Source: Avena insularis (lineage: Eukaryota > Streptophyta > Magnoliopsida > Poales > Poaceae). Taken from it: a DNA stretch of 64,000 bases. The stretch is from positions 240,772,292-240,836,291 of the forward strand of contig CM042687.1 of the NCBI GenBank assembly GCA_023614405.1, written 5' to 3'. The position numbers and the translations under genes were made by a program. The stretch's first letter is position 1. Every line of letters starts with the position of its first letter. Below are positions 10,296 to 21,117 of this stretch, piece by piece. Under the pieces are notes generated by a model, which saw only the letters and a list, made by a program, of their open reading frames with translations, was not told where the DNA came from and searched no databases.

Positions 10296-13200
10296 TGTAA
10301 CATCCCTAAAATCATGATTTCAAAGTTTGCATATCATTCATGCATGCATATAGAATTGAGATCAATTTCAACTCATTTCAGAAAAACAGAAGCACATAGT
10401 GCTATCATTTCATGTGAGCAAACTTAAATCAAATGGCCATCCCCATTTGAGAGTTTGAATGTTTTAAACCAAGATTGTTTGTCTCCTTTGTTGAATGGAT
10501 TGAGTGTGGAAATTTGAACCAAGTTTTACAAAATGGAAATAGTTCAAAAACCATTTTTCAAACATTTGCAAATCAAGTGCAAACTCCTGTTATTTTGTTT
10601 CTCCAAAAATGACCAAGCCTTTACAAAGTAACCACATGGTTTTATGCCTAGATTTGAGACTGTTGCACACTCCAAAAACCCCAGAAAGATTTGAATTCAA
10701 AAAGAGTTTGAATTCATTTGAAAACCATTCCTGAAAATCAAAACAGAAAAAGAAAAGGCATAAACAAAAGAAAAGGGCCAGCGCCCTAATGCCGTGACAG
10801 CAGTAATCCGCCCAACTAGCCCACCCGGCCACTCTCTCGCTCGCTCGCACGCGCAGACACACCCACACAGACGCTGACACTCGGACCCCCACCCCCTCTC
10901 TGTCTCACTCGCTGACTGGTGGACCACGCCAGCTCACCCTCGTCTTCCCCAAATCGCGCCCGACCCCGTCGCCGGCCGTTTCCTCCGTCCTTCACTGCCG
11001 TGTTGATTCCTCGAGTAATTGCCCTTGATTCCGCGCTTAAACGCCGCTCCACTCTTGCCTACATAACCCCCTCTGCACCGCGGTCATTTTCCCCCACTCT
11101 CCTCGCTCACTCCGCCACCAGGCTGCGCGCATTTGACCTCGAAGCCCCGCAGTACCGACGACTCCGGTGACTAATTCCGGTGAGCCTCGACCGCCCCCCT
11201 CTCTCTGGTTCAAACAATCGTGCCCAACTTGATCTTGCGCACCTCCTGATACCCTTCGTTTGCATTCTCGTGACCCAGGCCGTCGTCCCCGTTCGTGCCT
11301 GCAACCGACAGCGCCGCCGCTCGACTCCGGCGATCAATTGAGGTAAAACCCGAGCGCCCCTTGCCCCATCTTTCATATGAGAATGTTCGCCTTCGTCTTG
11401 TGCATCTCCTGACCCCTCTGGTTCGTGCTAGGGCGACGCCACACCTTGGCAACAACCTCGACTGCAATGGCAGACGCCGCCAGAACTCCGACGAGCCCCA
11501 ATGACCGTGCATTCGCGCCTTCCCAAGCCATCGCCACCTTGAGCATCAGCAGCCCCCTGCGGTTCTGGTAAGCACACCCTTTCTTCCCCGGGCAACCTAG
11601 AACGCCAGCCACGACAGACGCGCCGCCTCCGCCTGCTTAGCGCCGTCAGATTTGGTCAAAGCGATTAGGATCGTTAGATGCAGATCCTGCGGCTAAAATT
11701 AGAACTTAAGCGAAGAGGTAAGCGCGCATCTGAGCCACCAGATCTGACTTAGATCCTACGGCCCGCAGAGCTTGATCCGTCCGAACCGGTACGCGCCAGT
11801 AGGGTTAAGACACGTGGCTAGGGTTTGAATCAAAAACAGATTTGAAAACAGATTTAGATTCAGTTTTGAAATGGCTATAACTTTTGATTTCCACGTTAGA
11901 TTTTTACAAATTTTATATCGTTGGAATCAGGGAGACAAGCCCTTTCTGTTTATGCAATGTGTTTAGTGAAAAGTTTCTGTTAAAATGACTTTTTATGCAG
12001 AAACTTGTTTAGGACTATTTTGAGTATAGAATTTGTTTAGTAAATTGTTTTAGTGCTAAATAAGTTTAGTTAGCAAGTTTTTGACTTGGTTATGTTTCTG
12101 TATCATGCACTTTCTTGGTGGAATTTTAAAAATCATCACTTAGCATTTTTGCATTGCATGCATATATGTTTATGTTTGTATATGAATTGTGTGTAATTTT
12201 TGTGCTACCATTTTTGTGTAGATTTTGCTAGTGACTGTGATTGTGAAGAGTGCTACTCTCCCCACTACCAAGGCAAGTGGTACTTCATGAATAATTCCAT
12301 CCCTATATTTTGTACAAGCATTAGAAATATTTTGCTAAGTCTTGCATGTTACTTTTTGCCAAATGCTATGTTGGAAAATCCTAAGTAGTTGTAGAATTGC
12401 TAGGAAATTTCCTAAGTTAAGTTACTATACCATGCTTAGCCTAGCTAGTAGCAAACAAGGGTTGGTAAAGTATATACATGCTATGATGAAAATATTTCTA
12501 AGTCTTTGGACTTATGTTGTTCTTAATAAAACAACTAAGTCAATGAACCTCCTGGGTGGAATGGGACTTGAATGGTGGTTTTTGGTTGAGTGGTTACACA
12601 AGGCCCATGTACATGGTTTACCTTGTGTATCTCACTTGTGGTATGCCACCCAGGCACAAAGGGATTTTAGAGGCCAAATGTTGAGAAGCTTATAGTGCAG
12701 CCACTTGGCAATATGGGCTCTGCCTGGATCACATAAGTTGCTAGAACTTAGCCATTTGGACAGTTGGTGGTAGTGGGAATGATAGGTTGGAACGCGTCCA
12801 TTTGGCTAAGGGAAGGCTTCTGAAAGGTCCTGTCTTGGGAAACCAAGTCTGGTGGGGAAAGTGCACAACCTCTGCAGATGGAAAATCTAAGTACTTAGCC
12901 ATGTCCATGGCAATGGACAACTTGAGCATCAAGACATGGAAGCTATCAAGAATCTCATCACTCCAACTTCTAAGTAAAATTTGAGGGTGAACAAGGGTGA
13001 AGGACCTCAATGTCTATTGATGGTTTCTTGGGAAAGTTTTTGACAAAGAAAAACTTAGTGATTTCAACTAATAGGAAAAACCTATTTTGAGCAAAGCAAG
13101 CCAAACTACACTTAGCCAAAATGCATATAGTAATATAGTCCACTTAAAATTTACTAAGGTATCACTTGCCAATACTATTCCAAAGTATTGACCCACTGTG

Positions 13201-13499
13201 GCTGTAACTTGTGATGATGCAGGTTACTCCGATGATGATTAGGTGTCATGAGTCTACACTCAACATGCTTGCCTGTGGCACATGAAGATGAAGACTTATG
13301 TTTATTTACTTATTCCAAAACTCTTGTATTAGGCATGTGGCCTTGAGTTGTAAAAGACTATGTTTTATCTCTGTAATGAATGTAATAAATGACCTTTGTA
13401 TCTGTGTACTTCATCTTAAACTGTGGATGCTAGCAATGATCCAGGGACTAGCATTGCAATCACACGGATCCTTTTCCTTTACAAAGGAGGGATCTTACA
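10296..13499 (+). repeat. 5' LTR of the chromovirus (3204 bp)
   Basis: It starts TGTAACATCCCTAAAATC and ends GGGATCTTACA. A GC-rich block (about 10780-11640) contains a TATA-like CTACATAACCCC near 11060 followed by the probable transcription start zone. Compared with the 3' LTR it has about 170 bp extra at about 12330-12510, and a block difference near 10780-10815. Confidence 0.93.
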
Positions 13500-13501
13500 G
13501 A

Positions 13502-13513
13502 TGGTATCAGAGC
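13502..13513 (+). other. Primer-binding site (initiator tRNA-Met)
   Basis: TGGTATCAGAGC lies two bases after the 5' LTR. It is complementary to the 3' end of plant initiator tRNA-Met and primes minus-strand synthesis. Confidence 0.93.
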
Positions 13514-13640
13514 ACTGTGTTGCCTGTAGGATTATGACCCTAGGATTGGAAACCACTAAGGAAAAATTTTCAACTACTTCTACACTTGTCTATTCTTCTC
13601 GTAAACTTTTCTAATTTTCTCTTCTCATCTCTATTTGTAG

Positions 13641-14146
13641 ATGAACTCCATCAACGAAGCCGTAAAAAAAGGACCACTCATGACCATGACCTTGGAGTGT
13701 GAGACTGAGTTTCCCAAACTTCTCAAGGACCTCATGGTGGCAATGGAAATACATGGTGCAGCTGTGTACAAAGGCTTTCCAGTGATGGATGAAGGAGTTG
13801 AGTACTGGTGGGTGCAACTTCATTTGTACAAAAACAAGGAAGACAACCACAAAGAAAAAGGATTCTGCATGTACACCAACACTGTGGTGCATACCACATT
13901 CTTTGAGTCAGCAAGAGAAGCAGCTTGGAGGACTATCAAAGAACTTAGTGCTAGAGTCAAGTGCAGAATGCTCCACCTCAAAAATACTTAGAGAAAGAGA
14001 AGGAACATACCCAAGAGTTGGAAGCCACCAACCAAACCTTAAGAGGAGATATTATAGACTTAGTGATGGAATCATGTGAGCAAGATAGGCTGATTGCCTC
14101 TAGGACCATTGTGTTAGCCAACAGATCCAGTGAGATAGGATTGTAA
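13641..14146 (+). pseudogene. Extra ORF 1 of the chromovirus, upstream of gag (frameshifted)
   Basis: The frame opens at ATG 13641 (MNSINEAVKKGPLM) and continues through EYWWVQLHLYKNKED and ARVKCRML. It then shifts near 13960-13990 into a second frame with EKEHTQELEATNQTLRGDI that stops at 14146. The second half is charged and heptad-like, probably coiled coil. It lies between PBS and gag, where most Ty3/gypsy elements have only a leader. The ATG directly follows CTATTTGTAG, a splice-acceptor-like string. Function is unknown; no domain is recognised. Adjacent repeats of the same design (14344, 15379) suggest a real, formerly translated unit. Confidence 0.55.
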
Positions 14147-14343
14147 ACGCACTTCGTTAGTTGGACCACCACCTATCACCTTATTTTCCAAAATGATACC
14201 TTAAATAATTTTGGACCTTGGTTGATGTAATGGACTCATGTATGCATGACTTGTGTGATTTTGTGTTCCAAGGATATGTATGAGATGTTTGTCTTTGTTT
14301 TATCTTAAATTGTGTTGTTCTAACTTTTCTATCTTATATATAG

Positions 14344-15148
14344 ATGCCTATTACCATCAGCACTGTTGAGGAGTTCCAGGTTACCCGCTTTGGTCCTCGT
14401 ATCGTTGAGCTTACCACCTTGCTCAATCTCCCTCTTCCCACCATCATGGTGCATCCACTCACCAAGTTCGAGAGGAAGGACCTCTGGGGCTTCAAGGTGA
14501 ACCAGCCGGACGCTGCATGAGCCTACTACGGAGGCCATCGTCTTCAAGCTTATGCACAATGACAGGGAGAGAGGCATGGAGGTAGTTATGCAGGACCAGA
14601 TAGGACGTCTGCTAGGACGTCACTCCCGACAGGTTAGAGGCACACACTTCCACGTCTTCGGAAGACGTGATGAGGACGGAGAGTCCATCGACTTCGAGGA
14701 CGACTCTAGGGACACAGCAGAGCCGATACGACTGTACCTCCAGGACTTAGAGTCTCTCATTAGGCACGTGGACACGAACAGGACCAATGTCATGCTCAGT
14801 AATGACGAGCTCCAGGTGCAGCTTCGCGTGAAGGACAAGCTCTTCGCACAGCAGGACGAGATAGTCAAGGAAATGGAGGCGAAGTTCGAGACCCAGGACA
14901 GGAAGTTCAAGAGTCAGGAGAAGCGTGTCCAGGATAGGAACAAGAAGATCCGGGACATGACTGAAGAACTGCAGTCCAATGACTTCGAGCTAGAGCAGCA
15001 GCAGACGGTGATAGAGAGGCTTCGTTCCCAGAAGAGGGCTCTCAAGGCCAAGATTGAGTCCTTGAACACTACCATTGAGGAGAACAAGACCGCGATGGAG
15101 AACGCAGGTCTTACCTTTGTCGAGGAGGATATTGATGCTGATGAGTAG
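14344..15148 (+). pseudogene. Extra ORF 2 of the chromovirus, coiled-coil protein (frameshifted)
   Basis: ATG at 14344 (MPITISTVEEFQVTRFGPR) follows TCTTATATATAG directly. The frame reads to a TGA at about 14518. A +/-1 shift then joins the long frame, which is open before 14552 and runs to 15148. The long frame has an N-terminal part (QDQIGRLLGRH), an acidic stretch (DEDGESIDFEDDSRD) and a ~110-residue charged helical region with heptads (KDKLFAQQDEIVKEMEAKF onward, through IERLRSQKRALKAKIESL), ending acidic (EEDIDADE). This is a strong coiled-coil prediction by eye. No enzymatic motif is present. A role in particle assembly or RNA binding is possible but only inferred. Confidence 0.6.
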
Positions 15149-15378
15149 ACTTGACTACTCGTTTATATTTTATTATCATACTTGTTATTTGTGAACTTGT
15201 TATTGGACCATCCGACATGTGGATGGCTTGCCACTTGTGTGTTTTACCTTGTGAACTTGTTATTTTGCTGTTGAACCTTTATCTTTGTGTTGCATGCTAT
15301 GTGTTTGCTTATGTGATGTAATGTGCATAAAAACATCTATGGGTATCTCATTCTTATCTCTATTTGAACAAACCACAG

Positions 15379-16443
15379 ATGCCTCCCCGTCGCGCAAACC
15401 CCAACCCCAACAACAACAACATCACTCCAGAAATGCAGCAAATGATGAATGCTCAAACACAGCTCATGCAGATGATGACAACATTCATTCAGAACCAAAA
15501 CAACAACAACAACAACCCCAATAACAACAACAATAACAACAACAACCCTCCGGGCTTTGATATGCTCACCAGATTTTTGCGATTGAGGCCAGCTGAGTTC
15601 TCGGGGACGACTGATCCCATGGTGGCCAATGATTGGCTACGTTATGTAAACAAGGACTCAGTAACCATGGGCTGCACGGATGCTGAAAAGGTCAGATTCG
15701 CAACACATCTGCTGGAAGGGCCAGCCGCCACTTGGTGGGACAACTTCCAAATCACCACTCCTATAGATGAGGTGACTTGGGCTATCTTTGAGGATGGCTT
15801 TCGCACTACTCGTATCTCGTCAGGAATAATGAGCCTGAAAAAGAAAGATTTCCACAATCTGAAGCAGCGCCACCGCAGTGTGGCTGAATACATTGAAGAG
15901 TTCAACAATCTGGCGCGTTATGCACCGGATGAAGTTGACACAGACGCCAAAAGAAAGGAAAAATTTCTAGAAGGCTTGAATGATGAGCTGAATCTGCTGC
16001 TGGCTGTGGCATATGTTCCCACTTATCAGTAGCTCTGTGACAAGGCTGCTATATTGGAGAACAAATTGAAGCAAGTCGAGAGTAGAAAGAGGAAGCACTC
16101 CGACAAGCACAGCTCGGGATCGTCTCACAAACGATCTCACTATGATGACAGTGGAAGCTCAGGATCCCATAAGCATGGGAAATTCAACAAGCACCACAAC
16201 CACAACCATCATGACAACAAGCATCATCACAGTCATGACAATGAAAAATATAAGAACCACAAGAGTGGACATAAGAGCCACCACAGTGGAAATGGTAGTG
16301 GAAGTGGAAGTCAGCCTGCTAAGAGAGACATCAGTCAGGTTGAATGCTTCAAATGCAAGAAGATGGGACACTATGCAAATGAGTGCCCCGAAAGAAAGTT
16401 GAAGGACCTGTCAAGCCCAATCCTTTTCAGAAAGGACAGGTGA
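15379..16443 (+). pseudogene. gag of the chromovirus (internal TAG, then frameshift)
   Basis: ATG 15379 (MPPRRANPNPNNNN) follows AAACCACAG. An Asn/Gln-rich N terminus is followed by the retrotransposon gag domain (LRPAEFSGTTDP, ATWWDNF, YIEEFNNLARYAP, EKFLEGLN). A TAG at 16030-16032 interrupts it at a position expected to be Gln, and the frame continues after it. A His/Ser/Lys-rich linker then leads to one zinc knuckle, [14 protein letters not shown] (CX2CX4HX4C, intact). After ECPE the frame shifts by -1 into pol and the gag frame ends at 16443. Confidence 0.88.
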
Positions 16444-17323
16444 ACCACATCAGTGTGGAGGAGGTCTATGAGGAACCTGATGCTGTTGCTGGTAAGTTCC
16501 GACTCAATTCCATTCCAGCATTTGTACTCTTTGATACTGGTGCATCTCATTCATTCATATCAAGAGCATTTGTTGAAAGAAATGAACTACCGGTAGAAAC
16601 TATTGGGTGTCCTATAAAAGTAAGTTCTTCTGGTGGAGAAATGATAGTGAATTCAGGATGCCATGATCTAGTCATAGAATTTAGGAAGTATAAGTTTCCC
16701 GTTAACTTGATAATTCTAAACTCCCAAGGATTGGATGTCATTCTTGGAATGGACTGGATGACTAAGTATAAAGGAGTGATAGATTGTGCCAACCATACTG
16801 TCTCACTCACAACTCCAGAAAATAAAAGGATCAGATTCAAGACCAATTTTGAAGCAAAAAGGAGTATGCTTAATTCTCTTAAGGGGGTTAGCATGGACAG
16901 TGTGCCAATTGAGTGTGAGTATCCAGATGTGTTTCCGGAAGAATTGCCAGGAATGCCACCGGATAGAGATGTGGAATTTCTGATAGATTTGGTACCAGGG
17001 TCTGGACCCATAGCAAAGAGACCATATAAAATGTCAGTTGATGAACTAAAAGAGCTCAAGAAGCAACTAGGAGAACAGTTGCAGAAAGGATTTATTCAAC
17101 CAAGTTCTTCATCTTGGGGAGCCCCAGTTTTGTTTGTGGAGAAGAAGGATAGAAGCCAAAGATTATGCATAGATTACCGTTCACTCAACGAGGTAACTAT
17201 CAAGAACAAATATCCTTTGCCAAGAATCAATGACTTGTTTGATCAGCTAGAAGGAGCATGTGTGTTCTCAAAGATTGATCTCCGGTCAGGCTATTTTCAA
17301 CTCAAGATAAGAGAGCAAGACAT
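16383..17323 (+). pseudogene. pol part 1: aspartic protease and N-terminal RT (chromovirus)
   Basis: The frame starts just inside the zinc-knuckle end of gag, one base back. The protease active site is [11 protein letters not shown], followed by [11 protein letters not shown] begins with [20 protein letters not shown] and includes [35 protein letters not shown] and [13 protein letters not shown]. The sequence is cut after REQD by a solo LTR inserted at 17324. Removing that LTR and one GACAT copy restores the same frame into 21118, so the insertion itself caused no other change. Confidence 0.92.
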
Positions 17324-20300
17324 TGTCACATCCCAAAATTTTCCAAATTTTGAAATGTAAAAAAAATAAACAAACAAAAAAAATAAACGATGAAATTTAG
17401 GGGGTTAGATTTGTAACAGACTGATTTTTGGAGTTCTAAAAAAAACTATTCTTTTCTAAAAATAAGGACTAGAAAATTTCGTTAAACTAATGAAAGATTA
17501 ATTGAAAATTTCATACGTAAACGGTTTTAACATGAACTAATACCAATGTGAATTTAAATTTTAGTTTTATTTGCTGCTCAAGTTAGATTGTCTTTTTGTG
17601 GACTTCCGGGTATTAAAATCTTCTCCTTTGAATTGGTTTGGATTTATTGATTTTTTTTTATTTTCATTCTTTCCAAAAAAAATCCAATGGATCTTATCTT
17701 GTAGCCATGTACGTGCATATAAGTGCATCACGTCTATATCTATAACTTCTCTTTCTCTTGTGTTTGTATGTATATGCATGCATCGAGTCCTACAATCTCT
17801 CCTTTCTTTTCTTTTTTTCTTTTCTTATCCACTATAGGAGCACATAGACCAGCACACTATCTTCTTTCTTTTAATTAACAAGTCAGCATCGCTCAAATCA
17901 AAGTCCAGACCACAAGTTTTCTTTTCTCTCATTCTTAAGCACGTGTTGTGCTAATTCTATCTCTCTATTACCGTTTCTTTTTTTTTTTTGGTTTCAGCCG
18001 GATGGGCCAATGTCCATACGATCCTCTCCTTGGGTGTTCGTTGGCACCGCAAAAGCACAGGAAGTCAGCCCCGTCAGATCATGTCTCCAACCAGCCGAAG
18101 CGCCGCACAGTTCGACTCCTTGCACGCGCGTAGCAGATCAGCGGCCGGCTAGAAACGCCAGAATAACTCCCCTGGTTGACTGGAAACTGCTGCCATTAAT
18201 TTATATAAAGGCCTGATTTAACTTCTCTTCGTCTTCTTTTTCATACCAGAGCCTTCCATCCTTTTCCGCTGCTAACCCGCATCCTGTCAGCCTGCACGCG
18301 ACTTCTCAACTCCAACAGAAATCTAAAGCCCCACACTTTTACACCATGGCCACCGCCGTTGAATCCAACAAACCGAGCCTCCTCTACTCGAATCCTTGCA
18401 CCACCAGAACCTACTTGATACCAGGATCTTATTCAGACGACTTGTTTCTCGATTCATCAACTACAACTCATCAAATTCTCCATCTACTTCGGTTTGATAT
18501 ACAAGTTCATCGGACGAATTCGTCACACACGGTGAGAATTAGATCAATACCTTTTTACCGTAGTCTAATATCATCTATGCTTACCTTCTAGACAGCTTCC
18601 TACATCATATCGTTCTGGTCGACCACGTCGCCGATGAACCGAACGCCATCCGGCGGCATTGGCATGTTAGTCTACCTTACACATCCTGGATCAACTCGAT
18701 CCCAACATGAGAAACCTTCCAAAGAACACTAGGAGCTCAGCTGTTGTTTTAGTTTGTGAATATATTTGATGATTATTAAACAGTTTTAAAAAGTGATCAA
18801 TTGCATCAATACGAGCATATTTACATGTGTATGTGGTTGCATGTTCCTGATGACCTGTTTACATGCGTTATGGCTATGCCTAATCGATTTGTGTAGTTAT
18901 ACCATGGAGTTTGTTTACAGGTTCCCTGCTTATTTATAGATTTATTTGGTAGAAGTAATTGATCATGTTTGTCTTATACTGTTACAACTATTTTAGTTGG
19001 TCTGGTTACTATCACTAGAGAGCTTGCCGAGTGAATTTGCAAATCTTAATTAGTTGTGATTGCTCATCTTTCTAGTAGGCTAGATGAACCGAGTGTCATG
19101 ATTACTCATATTTTGGTTAGCTCATCCTAGTGGTGCTAAGTGTGATTGTTATTTGTATCCTTAAATATCTTTGTGATTTGTTAGGTGTTTAAACTTATAA
19201 AATTCATAACTTTTGATCCACAAATCGGAAAAATGAAAATTTAATGTCTATGGATTTCCAAAAATGAGTAGAACACAGTGGAGCCATAATTTAGTATTTT
19301 TGAGACGTTAAAAATCACGGTTTATGCAGAACCATTTATGGAGTATTTTGAGTATAAAAAATATTGTGTAAATTATTTTTAAGTCAATCCTTTTGCGAAT
19401 GGTAGTAAATTGAACCCTCTACATAGTAAGACCAAAATTTAATTTTATTCTAGTATAAATAAGATTGTAGCAATTAATTAGTGAGAACGGCCTTTCCAAG
19501 TGTTAGAAAATATTGCTAATTTATACAATTGCACAAATGGTTGCATTTGTAATCTTGAAAATATAAGATGTTCAGAAATCACTTAGTAATTTCAGAACCT
19601 TGTTATAAAAATGTGTACAATAAAAATTTCCATCTTGCATGCTTGCATACATTGCATGATTTTTGGTATTGCCATTAGTGTTGATCTTGTGTATGTTTTG
19701 TCTTGGTTGTTTTGTTTGATAGATTGTGTGAATTGCCAAGTGTGTAACTGAGAAGAGTGTACCAACACCGCCAACTACTAAGGCAACTGACACTGTCATC
19801 CAAGTCCTACTATTTTCATTACACTTAGTGGATTTTTGAAACATGCATGACAAGGATTACTATATTTTATGCTATGCTAAATCCTAATAGGATACCCTTA
19901 TATATTCCTTAGTGCAAACATTGTAGTTGTAGTATGCTTAGCCCTGCTATATATTGGGATGGGATACATGTTATGAATATATGAAGAATTGAAAAGATAT
20001 ATGTTTTATATAATAAAACAAGTACTCAATGAACCACCTGGGTGGACAAGGATACTCAAGGTTGGACAAGGTGGCAACAAAAGGAACCATGTCTATATGG
20101 CTATCTCTTTTTGTTGTGCAGTAGAAGGAAACCACCCAGGGACTTAGAGATTGAACATGTTTCTCGTACAGTGGCTTCCGTGTACAGCCACATGCTAAAT
20201 GGGCTCTGGCTTAGTCAACTACATAGTGGAAGTCCCATGCATTGGCATCTTCAGGTTAACTAGATTTGTGCTAGGGAACTTGAAACCCTACATTGGTGCC

Positions 20301-21112
20301 TGGATGACAAGCTAGCATTGTGTATTGGGAGGACTTCTATGGAAAGACTTTGTCATATTCTCAATCTGCCAGTACTCCATCTTGGTGAGTACTTATCCAG
20401 CGGCCACTGGTGGCATCAAGATGAGATTGTGTCATGTGGGTAAAGTGTACAACTTCTGCAGAAGATCAAATTCTAAGTACTTAGCCGTGTCCCCGGTTAT
20501 GGACAATACTGAGCAACTAAGGCCTGAAGCTATGGAAGATCTCGACATTCCAATTTCTCAAAGTAAAACTTGATGGGTCAACAAGGGATTAGAAGCACTT
20601 GGAGTTTTCCAAGAGGTTCAGAAAGATTGTCAAAAGATCAAAACTATTTTGAAAAGATAGGATAAAAATATATTGCTTTCTGCAAATGAGCCTAAACCCT
20701 ACTTAGCCAAATATGCACGTATTGATAGGATCCACTTATTTCTACATAGTAGTGAAACTTGCCAATACAATTCAAATGTATTGACCCTTGTGGATGCAAC
20801 TTATTATTTTGCAGGTTTGTTTGATGTTAGTGGAGTTTATTGATTAGGATTACAAGTCTACAACCAACATGACTGCCTGTGGCACTTTGAAGATGAAGGA
20901 CTCCATGCTTTATAGATATTCTGCTGCAATGTAATGTGATAGCCAAATGAGCTATGTAAGATGTAATGATTTATTTTATTCCTGGTTATAAAGTTGTATT
21001 ATGACCTTTGTTTCTTGATATTACATCTTAACTGTGGATGCTAGCTATTGATCCAGGGACTAGCATTGTAAACACAGGGATCTCTACCTTATTAAAGGTT
21101 GGGAACCTTACA
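17324..21112 (+). mobile_element. Solo LTR (3789 bp) inside the chromovirus RT
   Basis: It starts TGTCACATCCCAAAAT and ends GGGAACCTTACA. Flanking GACAT at 17319-17323 and 21113-21117 is a perfect 5-bp target duplication. It has TATATAAAG at 18202-18210, in the expected place for an LTR promoter. Its last ~130 bp resemble the end of the host element's LTR (GGATGCTAGC, CCAGGGACTAGCATTG), so the two families are related. There is no internal region, so this is a product of LTR-LTR recombination. Confidence 0.92.
18202..18210 (+). promoter_or_regulatory. TATA box within the solo LTR
   Basis: TATATAAAG after an AT-rich run and before a pyrimidine-rich stretch; it is the best LTR promoter candidate in this element. 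Confidence 0.55.
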
Positions 21113-21117
21113 GACAT

